This document shows positions 35,123-40,976 of a stretch of 40,976 nucleotides of DNA, piece by piece. The notes below the pieces were generated by a model. That model worked only from the letters and a program-made list of their open reading frames with translations. It was not told the origin of the DNA and did no database searches. Numbering within the stretch: position 1 is the first letter of the stretch; each line of letters begins with the position of its first letter. Origin of the DNA: Myxococcaceae bacterium (lineage in GTDB: Bacteria; Myxococcota; Myxococcia; Myxococcales; Myxococcaceae); assembly GCA_019686135.1 (NCBI GenBank), contig JADGHL010000036.1, positions 1 to 40,976 on the forward strand. Reading direction: 5' to 3'. A program made the translations under genes and the position numbers.

Positions 35123-36748
35123 TTACGGCTGTCGGCACCGTCGCCGGGAGAGAAGCGTCAGGGCCAACAGGCTCAGTCCGGCGACGGCGGACACCGGCGA
35201 CGGCAGGGCGGTGCAGCCGGCGGCCGCTTCCTGTCCGGCATCGTCGGGCGGAGGCGCATTTCCGGGGGCGGGGCGGGTGTCGGATCCGGAGCTGTCTCCG
35301 GTGTCCTCTCCGGGTCGCGGGATTCCGCCGTCGGGAGGCGGTGGGGTGGTCCCGTTGCCGGACCGCACGGTCACGGTCGTGCTGGCGGTCGCAGTCTGAT
35401 CGCCGGAGGTCGCGGTGGCCTTTACGGTGTACTGGCCTGCGCTCTGGAAGGTGTGTTCCACGGTCGATCCGGTCGCGGTCGCGCCGTCGCCGAAGTCCCA
35501 GGCGATCGCCGCGTCACCGACATCGGAGGTCGCGGTGAAGTGGACGGTCAGCGGCGCCGGACCCTCCTGCGGCTCGGTGAGAAGCTGCAGCGTCGGCGGG
35601 GGCAGCGCCTTCTTCAGCGTGAAGACGTCCGGGGTCTGGCCGTCGACGGTCACCAGCTTGCCGGTGAGCGTCCCGCCCTCCACGGTCACGTCGAGGTACC
35701 CGAGGATGCCCGTGTGCTGCGCCGCGACCCACGACGGAGTGCCGCTGAAGTCGTACGCGCCGGCGCCGCCGGTGCCCACCACCAGGTACGTCACCGCTCC
35801 CGGCGTTCCTTCGGGGACCGGGACACCTCCCTTCATCGGCCGCGTGCGCTCGTAGTCGTGGTCGTGCCCGGTGAGGACCAGATCCACGCCGCCGGCCTCG
35901 AACACCGGCATCAGCGCCTGCATCGCCGGCGTCGAGCCGTGCTCGCCGCTCGAGTACACGGGGTGGTGGAAGCTGACGACCTTCCAGGGCGCGTGCGAGG
36001 CTGCGAGATCCTGCTCGAGCCATGCCTTCTGCGCAGCGGCGGTGCAGTCGCTGCTGCTCGTGCCCATCAGGCACATCGAGTCCAGCGAGACCACGTGCAC
36101 CGCGCCCCAGTCGAACGAGTAGTACCGCTCGCTCCCGGCAGGGTTGTTGGTGGGGAGTTGGAACGCGTCGAGGTAGGGCTGTGCCTTGTTGGTGATGTAC
36201 TCGTGGTTCCCCGGAGACGGGAACACGGGGACGTTGGCGAGCAGCGGCTTCATCGGCGCGAAGAAGCGCTGGTCGAAGTCGGACTCACTGCCGGACTCGT
36301 ACGCGTCGTCCCCGAGCGTGAGCCAGAACTCGGGGTGCGCCGCGGCGAGTGCATCCGCCACCTGCCGCTGCCTGGAGTCGCCGGTTCCGAAGTCGCCCAC
36401 CGCGGCGAAGTGGACGTGTCGCGCGCCGTCCTTCGGTGCGGTGGTGAAGCTGCCGCCGAGGCCGGTGTCCGCACCGCACGCCTCCACCTCGTAGGCGTAC
36501 CGGGTCGCCGGCTGCAGGCTCCCGAGCGTGACGAAGTGCTGGGTCGCGGCCGCGGACGACGCCGTCTGGGTGAGCTGATCCGGCGGGCCGAAGTGGACCT
36601 GGACGTCGCACGGAGCGTCCAGCCGGACGCCGATCACCGCCGAGTCCTGATCGACGTTCTGCACCGCGGGCCCGCGGGTGACGTCGGCCGCAAAGACCGG
36701 GGCAGCCACGAGGAGGGCGGAGAGGAGGAGGGGAATCCGAAGTGACAT
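35123..36748 (-). CDS. Secreted purple-acid-phosphatase-like phosphoesterase with PKD and MYXO-CTERM-like tail
   Basis: 541-aa exported phosphoesterase. It has a signal peptide (1-20), an Fn3-like purple-acid-phosphatase N-domain (about 22-104), and then a metallophosphoesterase domain with all five motifs: AVGDFGTGD (Asp119), LTLGDDAY (143-150), GNHEY (180-184), HHPVYSSG and GHDHDYE (294-300). A PKD domain (about 398-480, WDFGDGAT and HTFQSAGQYTV) is followed by a Pro/Gly/Asp linker. The tail has AAGCTALPS, a hydrophobic helix and SRRRCRQP, fitting a MYXO-CTERM anchor. So it likely works on the cell surface to release phosphate. It is on the same strand and 100 bases downstream of the VTC/kinase cluster. 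The ATG at 36748 has no ribosome-binding site; a hairpin abuts it. Confidence 0.87.
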   Translation of the reverse strand: MSLRIPLLLSALLVAAPVFAADVTRGPAVQNVDQDSAVIGVRLDAPCDVQVHFGPPDQLTQTASSAAATQHFVTLGSLQPATRYAYEVEACGADTGLGGSFTTAPKDGARHVHFAAVGDFGTGDSRQRQVADALAAAHPEFWLTLGDDAYESGSESDFDQRFFAPMKPLLANVPVFPSPGNHEYITNKAQPYLDAFQLPTNNPAGSERYYSFDWGAVHVVSLDSMCLMGTSSSDCTAAAQKAWLEQDLAASHAPWKVVSFHHPVYSSGEHGSTPAMQALMPVFEAGGVDLVLTGHDHDYERTRPMKGGVPVPEGTPGAVTYLVVGTGGAGAYDFSGTPSWVAAQHTGILGYLDVTVEGGTLTGKLVTVDGQTPDVFTLKKALPPPTLQLLTEPQEGPAPLTVHFTATSDVGDAAIAWDFGDGATATGSTVEHTFQSAGQYTVKATATSGDQTATASTTVTVRSGNGTTPPPPDGGIPRPGEDTGDSSGSDTRPAPGNAPPPDDAGQEAAAGCTALPSPVSAVAGLSLLALTLLSRRRCRQP

Positions 36749-36751
36749 GCC

Positions 36752-36764
36752 GCGGCAACGCCGC
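36752..36764 (-). promoter_or_regulatory. Leader hairpin directly upstream of the phosphoesterase start
   Basis: GCGGC-AAC-GCCGC (5-bp stem, 3-base loop) ends 3 bases before the phosphoesterase ATG (36746-36748), exactly where a ribosome-binding site would be; no purine-rich site is visible. It could modulate translation or be coincidental in GC-rich DNA. Confidence 0.25.
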
Positions 36765-36848
36765 AGCCTGCCGCCTTCGTCCCGGGTTCCGTTCGGATGC
36801 GCACGTGCGGCAGAGCGGCCACCGGCCCGGCCGCCCGGTCCACGAGCG

Positions 36849-37565
36849 TCACGGCTGGATCTCGAAGCGCACGAGCTCCTCGAGGCGCTCGCCGTCCTCG
36901 CGCACCTTGCCGATCCCCGCGACCAACCAGTAGTCGCGCACGTAGTCCTGCTTGTCGGTCCGCGTGCGGCGCAGGTGGAGCGCATGGGGGAACGTGCCCG
37001 CCGGCACGGTGACCGTCTCGTCGGTCGCTACCACCGTCCACACGAACGTCTTCTCCTTCGTGTCGAGGACGGCGCCGGAGGGGCTCTCCTCGACTTCGGT
37101 GGTGGTGCCCGCGTTCTGCCAGCCGGCCGGCTTCGGCACGGCGAGCGACTTCACCACCGGCGGCGTAAAGCGCGTCACCCGCGCGAGCGTGCCGCCGCGG
37201 GCATCCTCCTCCCGGATCCGGAACACCAGCCCCTCGTCGTCGACGATCTCGAAGCTGAGCTCGCTGAGGGACGGTTCCACGTTCTCGACCGCCACCGCGC
37301 TGACGCCGGGAGCGCCCGGCACCGCGCGCGGCCCGAGCACCGAGACGGTCTTCTCGAACGTCCCCGCCACGTCGTCGGTGATCCGGTACGTCCACGTGCT
37401 GCCCGTCGTCAGCGGGCACAGGCTCCCCGCCGTCCCGGGCTGGTTGAGCGCGCCCGGATCGGTCAGCCCGGGTCGTTCGCCTCCGGGCAGCGCGTCGTTC
37501 GGGCCTCCGCATGCGCAGACGAGCGTTGCGGCCAGCGCTGCCATTGTGACTCCGCTGCGACGCAT
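36849..37565 (-). CDS. Lipoprotein in the VTC/kinase cluster
   Basis: 238-aa exported protein. A short signal ends in VCAC with the likely lipidated Cys19. The body is beta-rich, opening with LCPLTTGSTWTYRITDD, a phrase common to small myxobacterial lipoproteins with a lipocalin/DUF3108-like fold, and later VTVPAGTFPHALHLRRTRTD and YWLVAGIGKVRED. Such proteins have no known activity. The ATG at 37565 overlaps the DUF4956 stop by one base (TGATG), so it is made together with that membrane protein and may be its envelope partner. This is the last gene of the tightly packed block. Confidence 0.75.
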   Translation of the reverse strand: MRRSGVTMAALAATLVCACGGPNDALPGGERPGLTDPGALNQPGTAGSLCPLTTGSTWTYRITDDVAGTFEKTVSVLGPRAVPGAPGVSAVAVENVEPSLSELSFEIVDDEGLVFRIREEDARGGTLARVTRFTPPVVKSLAVPKPAGWQNAGTTTEVEESPSGAVLDTKEKTFVWTVVATDETVTVPAGTFPHALHLRRTRTDKQDYVRDYWLVAGIGKVREDGERLEELVRFEIQP

Positions 37566-38227
37566 CAGGTCACCTCCTTCACTTCCTTGTCGGCCTTGGC
37601 CGGCGACAGCGTCCACTTGAGCCCGTTCAGCGCCGCGCCCGATTTCGAGAGCGCCTGCGCCACCCTCGCCGGATCCGCGCCTTCGAGCTCCAGCTCCAGC
37701 CGCTTCTTCAGAAGGTCCAGCGCGCACCGACGCACCAGCACGTTGCGCTCCGCCAGGACCCGGCGCATCGCCGCCTCGGTGCCGACCGGGTCCTCGCTCT
37801 CCGCCGCGATGGTGAACACCTGGCGCTCGTGGCCGCCAAGCAGATCCACGCCCACAAGCAAGAGCGCCACGAACCCGGCGCCCGCCGCGGCGAGCCCCAG
37901 GCTCCCATGTCCGCACGCCATCCCCAGGCCGATGAGCAGGAAGAGAATCGCCGCGTCCCGCGGATCCTTCAGCCCGGAACGGAAGCGCACGAAGCCACCC
38001 AAGCCCACCAGCCCGAAGGCCTTCGCCACGCTGTCGCCGATGACCACGGTGATCACCGCCGCCGCGGTGCACAGGAGGATCTGCGACTGCACCATTTCGC
38101 TCCGCGGCAGCGGCCGCCGGAGCAGCCACCGCCACGGGCGCAGCGAAATCAGCGCGCCGATCGCCGTGGCCGCAAGAAGTCGCGGAACCATCGTCGCCGC
38201 GCCGAGCTGCTCCCAGAAGGGCGTCAC
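37565..38227 (-). CDS. DUF4956/MgtC-like membrane protein
   Basis: 220-aa protein with about four membrane helices in residues 10-130. The region ends in a conserved turn LGGFVRFRSGLKDPRDAAIL (about 74-93) and then IGLGMACGHGSLGLAAAGAG. This motif is typical of DUF4956 and recalls MgtC. The C-terminal 90 residues are a soluble alpha/beta domain (TEAAMRRVLAERNVLVRRCALD). DUF4956 genes are known neighbours of VTC-type polyphosphate-polymerase genes in many bacteria, as here. The GTG at 38227 overlaps the kinase-repeat gene's stop by 4 bases (GTGA). Role unknown; a membrane partner of the VTC domain is inferred. Confidence 0.78.
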   Translation of the reverse strand: MTPFWEQLGAATMVPRLLAATAIGALISLRPWRWLLRRPLPRSEMVQSQILLCTAAAVITVVIGDSVAKAFGLVGLGGFVRFRSGLKDPRDAAILFLLIGLGMACGHGSLGLAAAGAGFVALLLVGVDLLGGHERQVFTIAAESEDPVGTEAAMRRVLAERNVLVRRCALDLLKKRLELELEGADPARVAQALSKSGAALNGLKWTLSPAKADKEVKEVT

Positions 38228-39930
38228 GACGCGGCCGCCTCCGCCGCCGGGCCGGCTCCGGCGCGCGGCCCCGGCCCACCGTCGGCGTTCGTCTCGGGCA
38301 TCGCCCCCACTCGCGCCAGCGCGAGGTACGCGTTCCGGAGCACCGCCACCCGGCCCGGGTTGTGAGAGAGCACCTGTTCGATGAGCGCCTGCCCGCGCGC
38401 GGTGAGCGCCAGCTCGCGCAGCGAGGAGATCGCCGTGGAGGGCCACAGGTACCAGAAGCGCTCGCGCAGCGCCCACGCCTGTGGCACGGACATTCCATCC
38501 ACCGAGTCCAGGGCCTCCTTCGTCCGCGGCGCTTGCTCGGCTCGCATCCGCCACGCCCACGGCGCGTCGATGCCGGTCAACGAGCGCAGCACGACCTTCG
38601 GCGCCATCTCGTAGAGCGATTCGCGCAGCGTCCGCGCGAACGGGGTCTCCAGTCCCGTGGTGCTCCGGAGCACCGCGAGCCGATCGCGGGACACAAGCTC
38701 CGCCCGGAGCGCGTCCGCCCGCTCGCCGGCGACACCGGTGAGGCTGCGCGCGAGCGCCGTCCACAGCCGGCGCTCCAGCGCCATCGTCCGAAGCGCCCAG
38801 CTCCGATCGGAGTCCACACCGCTAAGGCCGAAAAGCACGCCCTCCACGTCGCCCTGGCGCACGGCCCGCTCCCGGAGCGCCCACGCGCGGTCCGAGTCCA
38901 TCCCCTTGAGGCCGATCACTGCCTGCCGCGGCGCCACTTCGAAGAGCGCTTCGCGTAAAGCCATCGCCCGCAAAGAGGGATCCGCGCCCAGCGACGCCAG
39001 GACCTCCCGGGGTGCCGCCTTCGCCAGAAGCTCGCGAAGCTGTTCGCTCTCCGGATCGCCGAGGCCCAGCAGCGTCCGCGCCACGGCGCCCGGCTTCTGG
39101 TCGACGAAGCGCAGCCGCCGCTGATGCGCTCTGGCGCCGGGGACACCAGTGAGCAGGTAGAGCGCAAGGTCCGGCTCGCGCAGCTCCAGCTCGTCCACCG
39201 CGGTGAAGAAGGTAGCCTCGAGGTTCTGCAGGCAGACCGCGGGCCGCTGCGTGCTGCCGGCGTTGATCCGCTGCACCTCCGGTTCGCGGCCCTCGAGCCG
39301 GGCGCGCACCGCCTCGACGATCCGGTCCGCCAGCGCGCTCAGGGGTTGGTGGTCGTTCTCCACCACCAGCCAGCGCTGGCGATCCTTCGAGGCCATCTGG
39401 AGGAAGGCCTCGCGCACCCGCACCGCGAGCCCCGCGCCCACCAGCCCCTTGCGGCTGCCGGGTTCGAGCTCGTCCAGTCCCAGCCTCAGGACCCGCTTGC
39501 GTAGCCGCGCCAGCTCGGGGTCGACGTCGACGAGGATCACCAGATCTGGCCACACGCCCTGCGCGGCGAGCTCCAGCACGGGATCGAGCGCTTCACGCGG
39601 AAGGCCGCGGCCGGCGTGGGAGTGGGCCAGCTGCGAGTAGAGATAGCGGTCGGCGATCACCACCTCGCCGCGCGCCAGCGCCGGGCGGATCACCTCCTCC
39701 AGTTGCTGCGCGTCGCGGGCGACGTTGAGCAGAAACTCGGTGCGCGCGCACATCTCCAGAAGTGACGGATCGCGGGTCAGCTCCCGGAGCCTCCGGGCGA
39801 TGGTCGCCTTGAGCTCGCCACCCTCGCGCGCGTGGGTGACCCGGTGCCCCATCCGCCTGAGCCGCTCGGCGAGGAGATTGGACAGCGTGGTCTTTCCGCT
39901 GCCGTCGATGCCTTCGAAGTCGATGAACAC
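38224..39930 (-). CDS. Thymidylate-kinase-like P-loop protein fused to about nine repeats
   Basis: 568-aa protein with two parts. Residues 1-212 are a TMK-fold kinase: FIDFEGIDGSGKTTLSNLL with Walker A (7-14), the DRYLYSQLAH motif (94-103) and VILVDVDPELARLRKR before the lid. After a linker, residues about 260-503 form nine degenerate 26-28-residue repeats of the form L-x-G-h-D-x3-A-x-x-L-R...V-L-x-S, for example LSGVDSDRSWALR, then an Ala/Gly/Pro tail. Such fusions are unusual; housekeeping TMK is about 210 aa. It may be the cell's dTMP kinase, or a kinase with another phosphate acceptor. The GTG at 39930 is 3 bases after the VTC stop. Confidence 0.85.
   Translation of the reverse strand: MFIDFEGIDGSGKTTLSNLLAERLRRMGHRVTHAREGGELKATIARRLRELTRDPSLLEMCARTEFLLNVARDAQQLEEVIRPALARGEVVIADRYLYSQLAHSHAGRGLPREALDPVLELAAQGVWPDLVILVDVDPELARLRKRVLRLGLDELEPGSRKGLVGAGLAVRVREAFLQMASKDRQRWLVVENDHQPLSALADRIVEAVRARLEGREPEVQRINAGSTQRPAVCLQNLEATFFTAVDELELREPDLALYLLTGVPGARAHQRRLRFVDQKPGAVARTLLGLGDPESEQLRELLAKAAPREVLASLGADPSLRAMALREALFEVAPRQAVIGLKGMDSDRAWALRERAVRQGDVEGVLFGLSGVDSDRSWALRTMALERRLWTALARSLTGVAGERADALRAELVSRDRLAVLRSTTGLETPFARTLRESLYEMAPKVVLRSLTGIDAPWAWRMRAEQAPRTKEALDSVDGMSVPQAWALRERFWYLWPSTAISSLRELALTARGQALIEQVLSHNPGRVAVLRNAYLALARVGAMPETNADGGPGPRAGAGPAAEAAAS
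38422..39153 (-). repeat. Nine degenerate 27-residue protein repeats
   Basis: Coding repeats in the C-terminal half of the kinase-fusion gene (residues about 260-503). Unit starts are near residues 260, 287, 313, 340, 368, 396, 423, 450 and 476. Each has a Gly two residues after the start, an Ala-x-x-Leu-Arg core and a Val-Leu-x-Ser close. The pattern is helical and resembles HEAT- or Sel1-like solenoids, but matches no family I can name. Copies are diverged, so the array is old. Confidence 0.75.
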
Positions 39931-39933
39931 GCG

Positions 39934-40647
39934 CTAGCCTCCCGACGCCGCCAACCCTGCCGCCGTCATGCCCAGCTGCCTCATCCCGGTGGCGAATTTG
40001 CTGAACGCCACCGTCGCCTCCGCCCGCAGCGCGCCGAGCCACCGCGGTAGCGCCTCGTCGAGGTGCTTGACCTCCACCACCACGCCATCCGCGCAGCTCA
40101 CCGGCGCGTCCAGGCCGGTTGCGCGCAGCGGCCTCGGCCCGAGCGCCGCCGCGGGATCGACGCGGTGGAAGGACACGCGTTGATCCACCGTGACCCGCCA
40201 CGACTCGGAGAGCTGGTAGACGTCGCGCAGGTAGCTCACCGCCAGCACCGGAGTGAGCCCGCACGTGTCGGAGAAGGGGAGGCGGGTCCACAGCTCGCCG
40301 CGCTCGTACAGCGCGCCTAGCTCCTCCCGCGCGACCCACGTCCGCAGCTTCTTTGTGAGCCCATCCCGCTCGCGCTTCACCTCCACGACCACCCGCGGTT
40401 CCGCCGAGCCCAGGTCCGGCGCGTACTCCTTAAGGCGCACCTTGAGACAGTCACGCGGCATGGCGAGCGCCCGCCGGGTGAGCGGGAAGCCGGCGCCATC
40501 GAAGTACACCGAGACGATCTCCGTCCGGGTGGCAGGGGCCTCGGCTTGCAACCTGGCACACAGCGCCATCGCCGCCTCCACCGACATCACCAGCTTGAAC
40601 TCGTGCCGAAGCCGCGTCACCGCACCTTCAGCCAACGCGCACGCCAT
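39934..40647 (-). CDS. VTC-domain polyphosphate-polymerase-type protein
   Basis: 237-aa triphosphate-tunnel (TTM) protein of the VTC type, the fold that in yeast Vtc4 makes polyphosphate from ATP. Tunnel residues recur in the expected strand order: RHEFKLV (14-20), VSVYFD (45-50), LKVRLKEY (68-75), VVVEVKRERDGLTKKLR (86-102), VLAVSYLRD with Arg141, VVVEVKH (189-195) with the metal-binding Glu192, and FSKF with Lys217. So it looks catalytically intact, unlike the copy at 22040-22735. No membrane helix is visible. The ATG at 40647 follows a G-rich stretch. It is followed after 3 bases by the kinase fusion and preceded by a porin-like gene 35 bases upstream. Confidence 0.85.
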   Translation of the reverse strand: MACALAEGAVTRLRHEFKLVMSVEAAMALCARLQAEAPATRTEIVSVYFDGAGFPLTRRALAMPRDCLKVRLKEYAPDLGSAEPRVVVEVKRERDGLTKKLRTWVAREELGALYERGELWTRLPFSDTCGLTPVLAVSYLRDVYQLSESWRVTVDQRVSFHRVDPAAALGPRPLRATGLDAPVSCADGVVVEVKHLDEALPRWLGALRAEATVAFSKFATGMRQLGMTAAGLAASGG

Positions 40648-40682
40648 TTTCCGTTCCCCCCGCCACCCTCACCGCCTGGGCG

Positions 40683-40976
40683 TCAGAACCGCGCGGCCAG
40701 CTGCACCGCGAAGCGGTTCTGGAGCCCAGCGTCTCCCGGGAACAGCCCCCGCTCGCCCTGGACCATCAGCTTCACCCGTTCGACGTAGTGGACGTTCACC
40801 CCGAGCACCGCCGCCTTTCCCGACCCGCTCACTTCGCCCCGCTGCTGGAGCCCTTCGGCACCCACCACCGGCCCCACCGCCCAAAGCCCGCGTTCGCCCA
40901 GCGGCAACCGCCAGGTGGCGGTGACGATCTGCGCCGTGAAGTGGCCGCCCACCACCCGCCCGAACAGGCCCTCCGC
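40683..40976 (-). CDS. C-terminal end of an outer-membrane porin-like protein (partial)
   Basis: The last 97 residues of a protein whose start is beyond the right edge; the frame is open to the window end. It shows amphipathic beta strands (TAQIVTATWRLPLGERGLW, AAVLGVNVHYVERVKLMVQG) and ends in RFAVQLAARF with the terminal Phe needed for outer-membrane insertion. The late phrase Y-x-x-x-VKLM followed by a short loop and a final NRF strand resembles OprO/OprP phosphate-selective porins, which would suit the VTC and phosphatase neighbours, but so little is visible that this is a guess. It precedes the VTC gene on the same strand. Confidence 0.6.
   Translation of the reverse strand, partial: AEGLFGRVVGGHFTAQIVTATWRLPLGERGLWAVGPVVGAEGLQQRGEVSGSGKAAVLGVNVHYVERVKLMVQGERGLFPGDAGLQNRFAVQLAARF

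Noticed and set aside
34967-36745. 592-aa plus-strand frame over the phosphoesterase gene
   Set aside because: Shadow frame rich in Arg/Gly/Val; the minus strand has full metallophosphoesterase motifs.
38422-39153. Coding repeats read as a CRISPR or DNA tandem array
   Set aside because: Units are diverged at the DNA level and conserved only as protein.

Overview
This is a single-species chromosomal window of roughly 70% GC, almost fully packed with genes. The best guess is a Myxococcota (myxobacterium-like, formerly Deltaproteobacteria) genome. The reasons are two secreted proteins with MYXO-CTERM-like tails (small residue-Cys patch, hydrophobic helix, Arg cluster), many Cys-rich or Asp-Ala-Gly-rich lipoproteins, a Hanks-type protein kinase, frequent GTG starts, and an adjacent gene pair that resembles Myxococcus MXAN_2561/MXAN_2562 (recalled from memory, not searched). 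I saw no phage, insertion sequence, CRISPR array, rRNA or tRNA.

Layout. 1-315 holds no gene, only degenerate GC-rich repeats. 316-3844 has a tiny membrane protein, DNA polymerase IV (dinB), a Tat-type PhoD phosphatase and a YjbQ-family protein. 3851-5942 (minus) has an RluA-type pseudouridine synthase and a Ser/Thr kinase with a large acidic insert. 6101-11690 (plus) is an envelope/housekeeping run: uppS, cdsA, rseP, rlpA-like, tsaB and an aspartate-semialdehyde-dehydrogenase-like gene lacking the catalytic cysteine. 11817-17856 (plus) is a run of surface proteins (MYXO-CTERM protein, beta-barrel, PKD-like lipoprotein, about 70-cysteine lipoprotein) interrupted by a fused moaD-moaE. It ends at a strong intrinsic terminator. 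17918-19445 (minus) has a second M50 protease and a NUDIX hydrolase. 19501-24131 has a lipoprotein, acetyl-CoA synthetase, a degenerate VTC-fold protein and a class V aminotransferase-fold enzyme.

24160-28110 (minus) is a compact homogentisate operon: fumarylacetoacetase, maleylacetoacetate isomerase (frameshifted in a G/C homopolymer), 4-hydroxyphenylpyruvate dioxygenase and homogentisate dioxygenase. Together these would take tyrosine-derived 4-hydroxyphenylpyruvate to fumarate and acetoacetate. Then follow a zinc-ribbon/DUF2325-like protein, a divergent RNase HII, a small lipoprotein, a DctA-type transporter, an M61 peptidase and an RsmB-like methyltransferase.

The most unusual part is the right end (35123-40976, all minus): a partial porin-like beta-barrel, an intact VTC polyphosphate-polymerase-type domain, a thymidylate-kinase-like P-loop domain fused to about nine 27-residue repeats, a DUF4956/MgtC-like membrane protein, a lipoprotein and a purple-acid-phosphatase-like secreted phosphoesterase. 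The middle four genes overlap or abut by a few bases, so they look translationally coupled. I read this as a candidate polyphosphate/phosphate-linked envelope system with a repeat-bearing kinase. The function is inferred; the architecture and gene order are seen.
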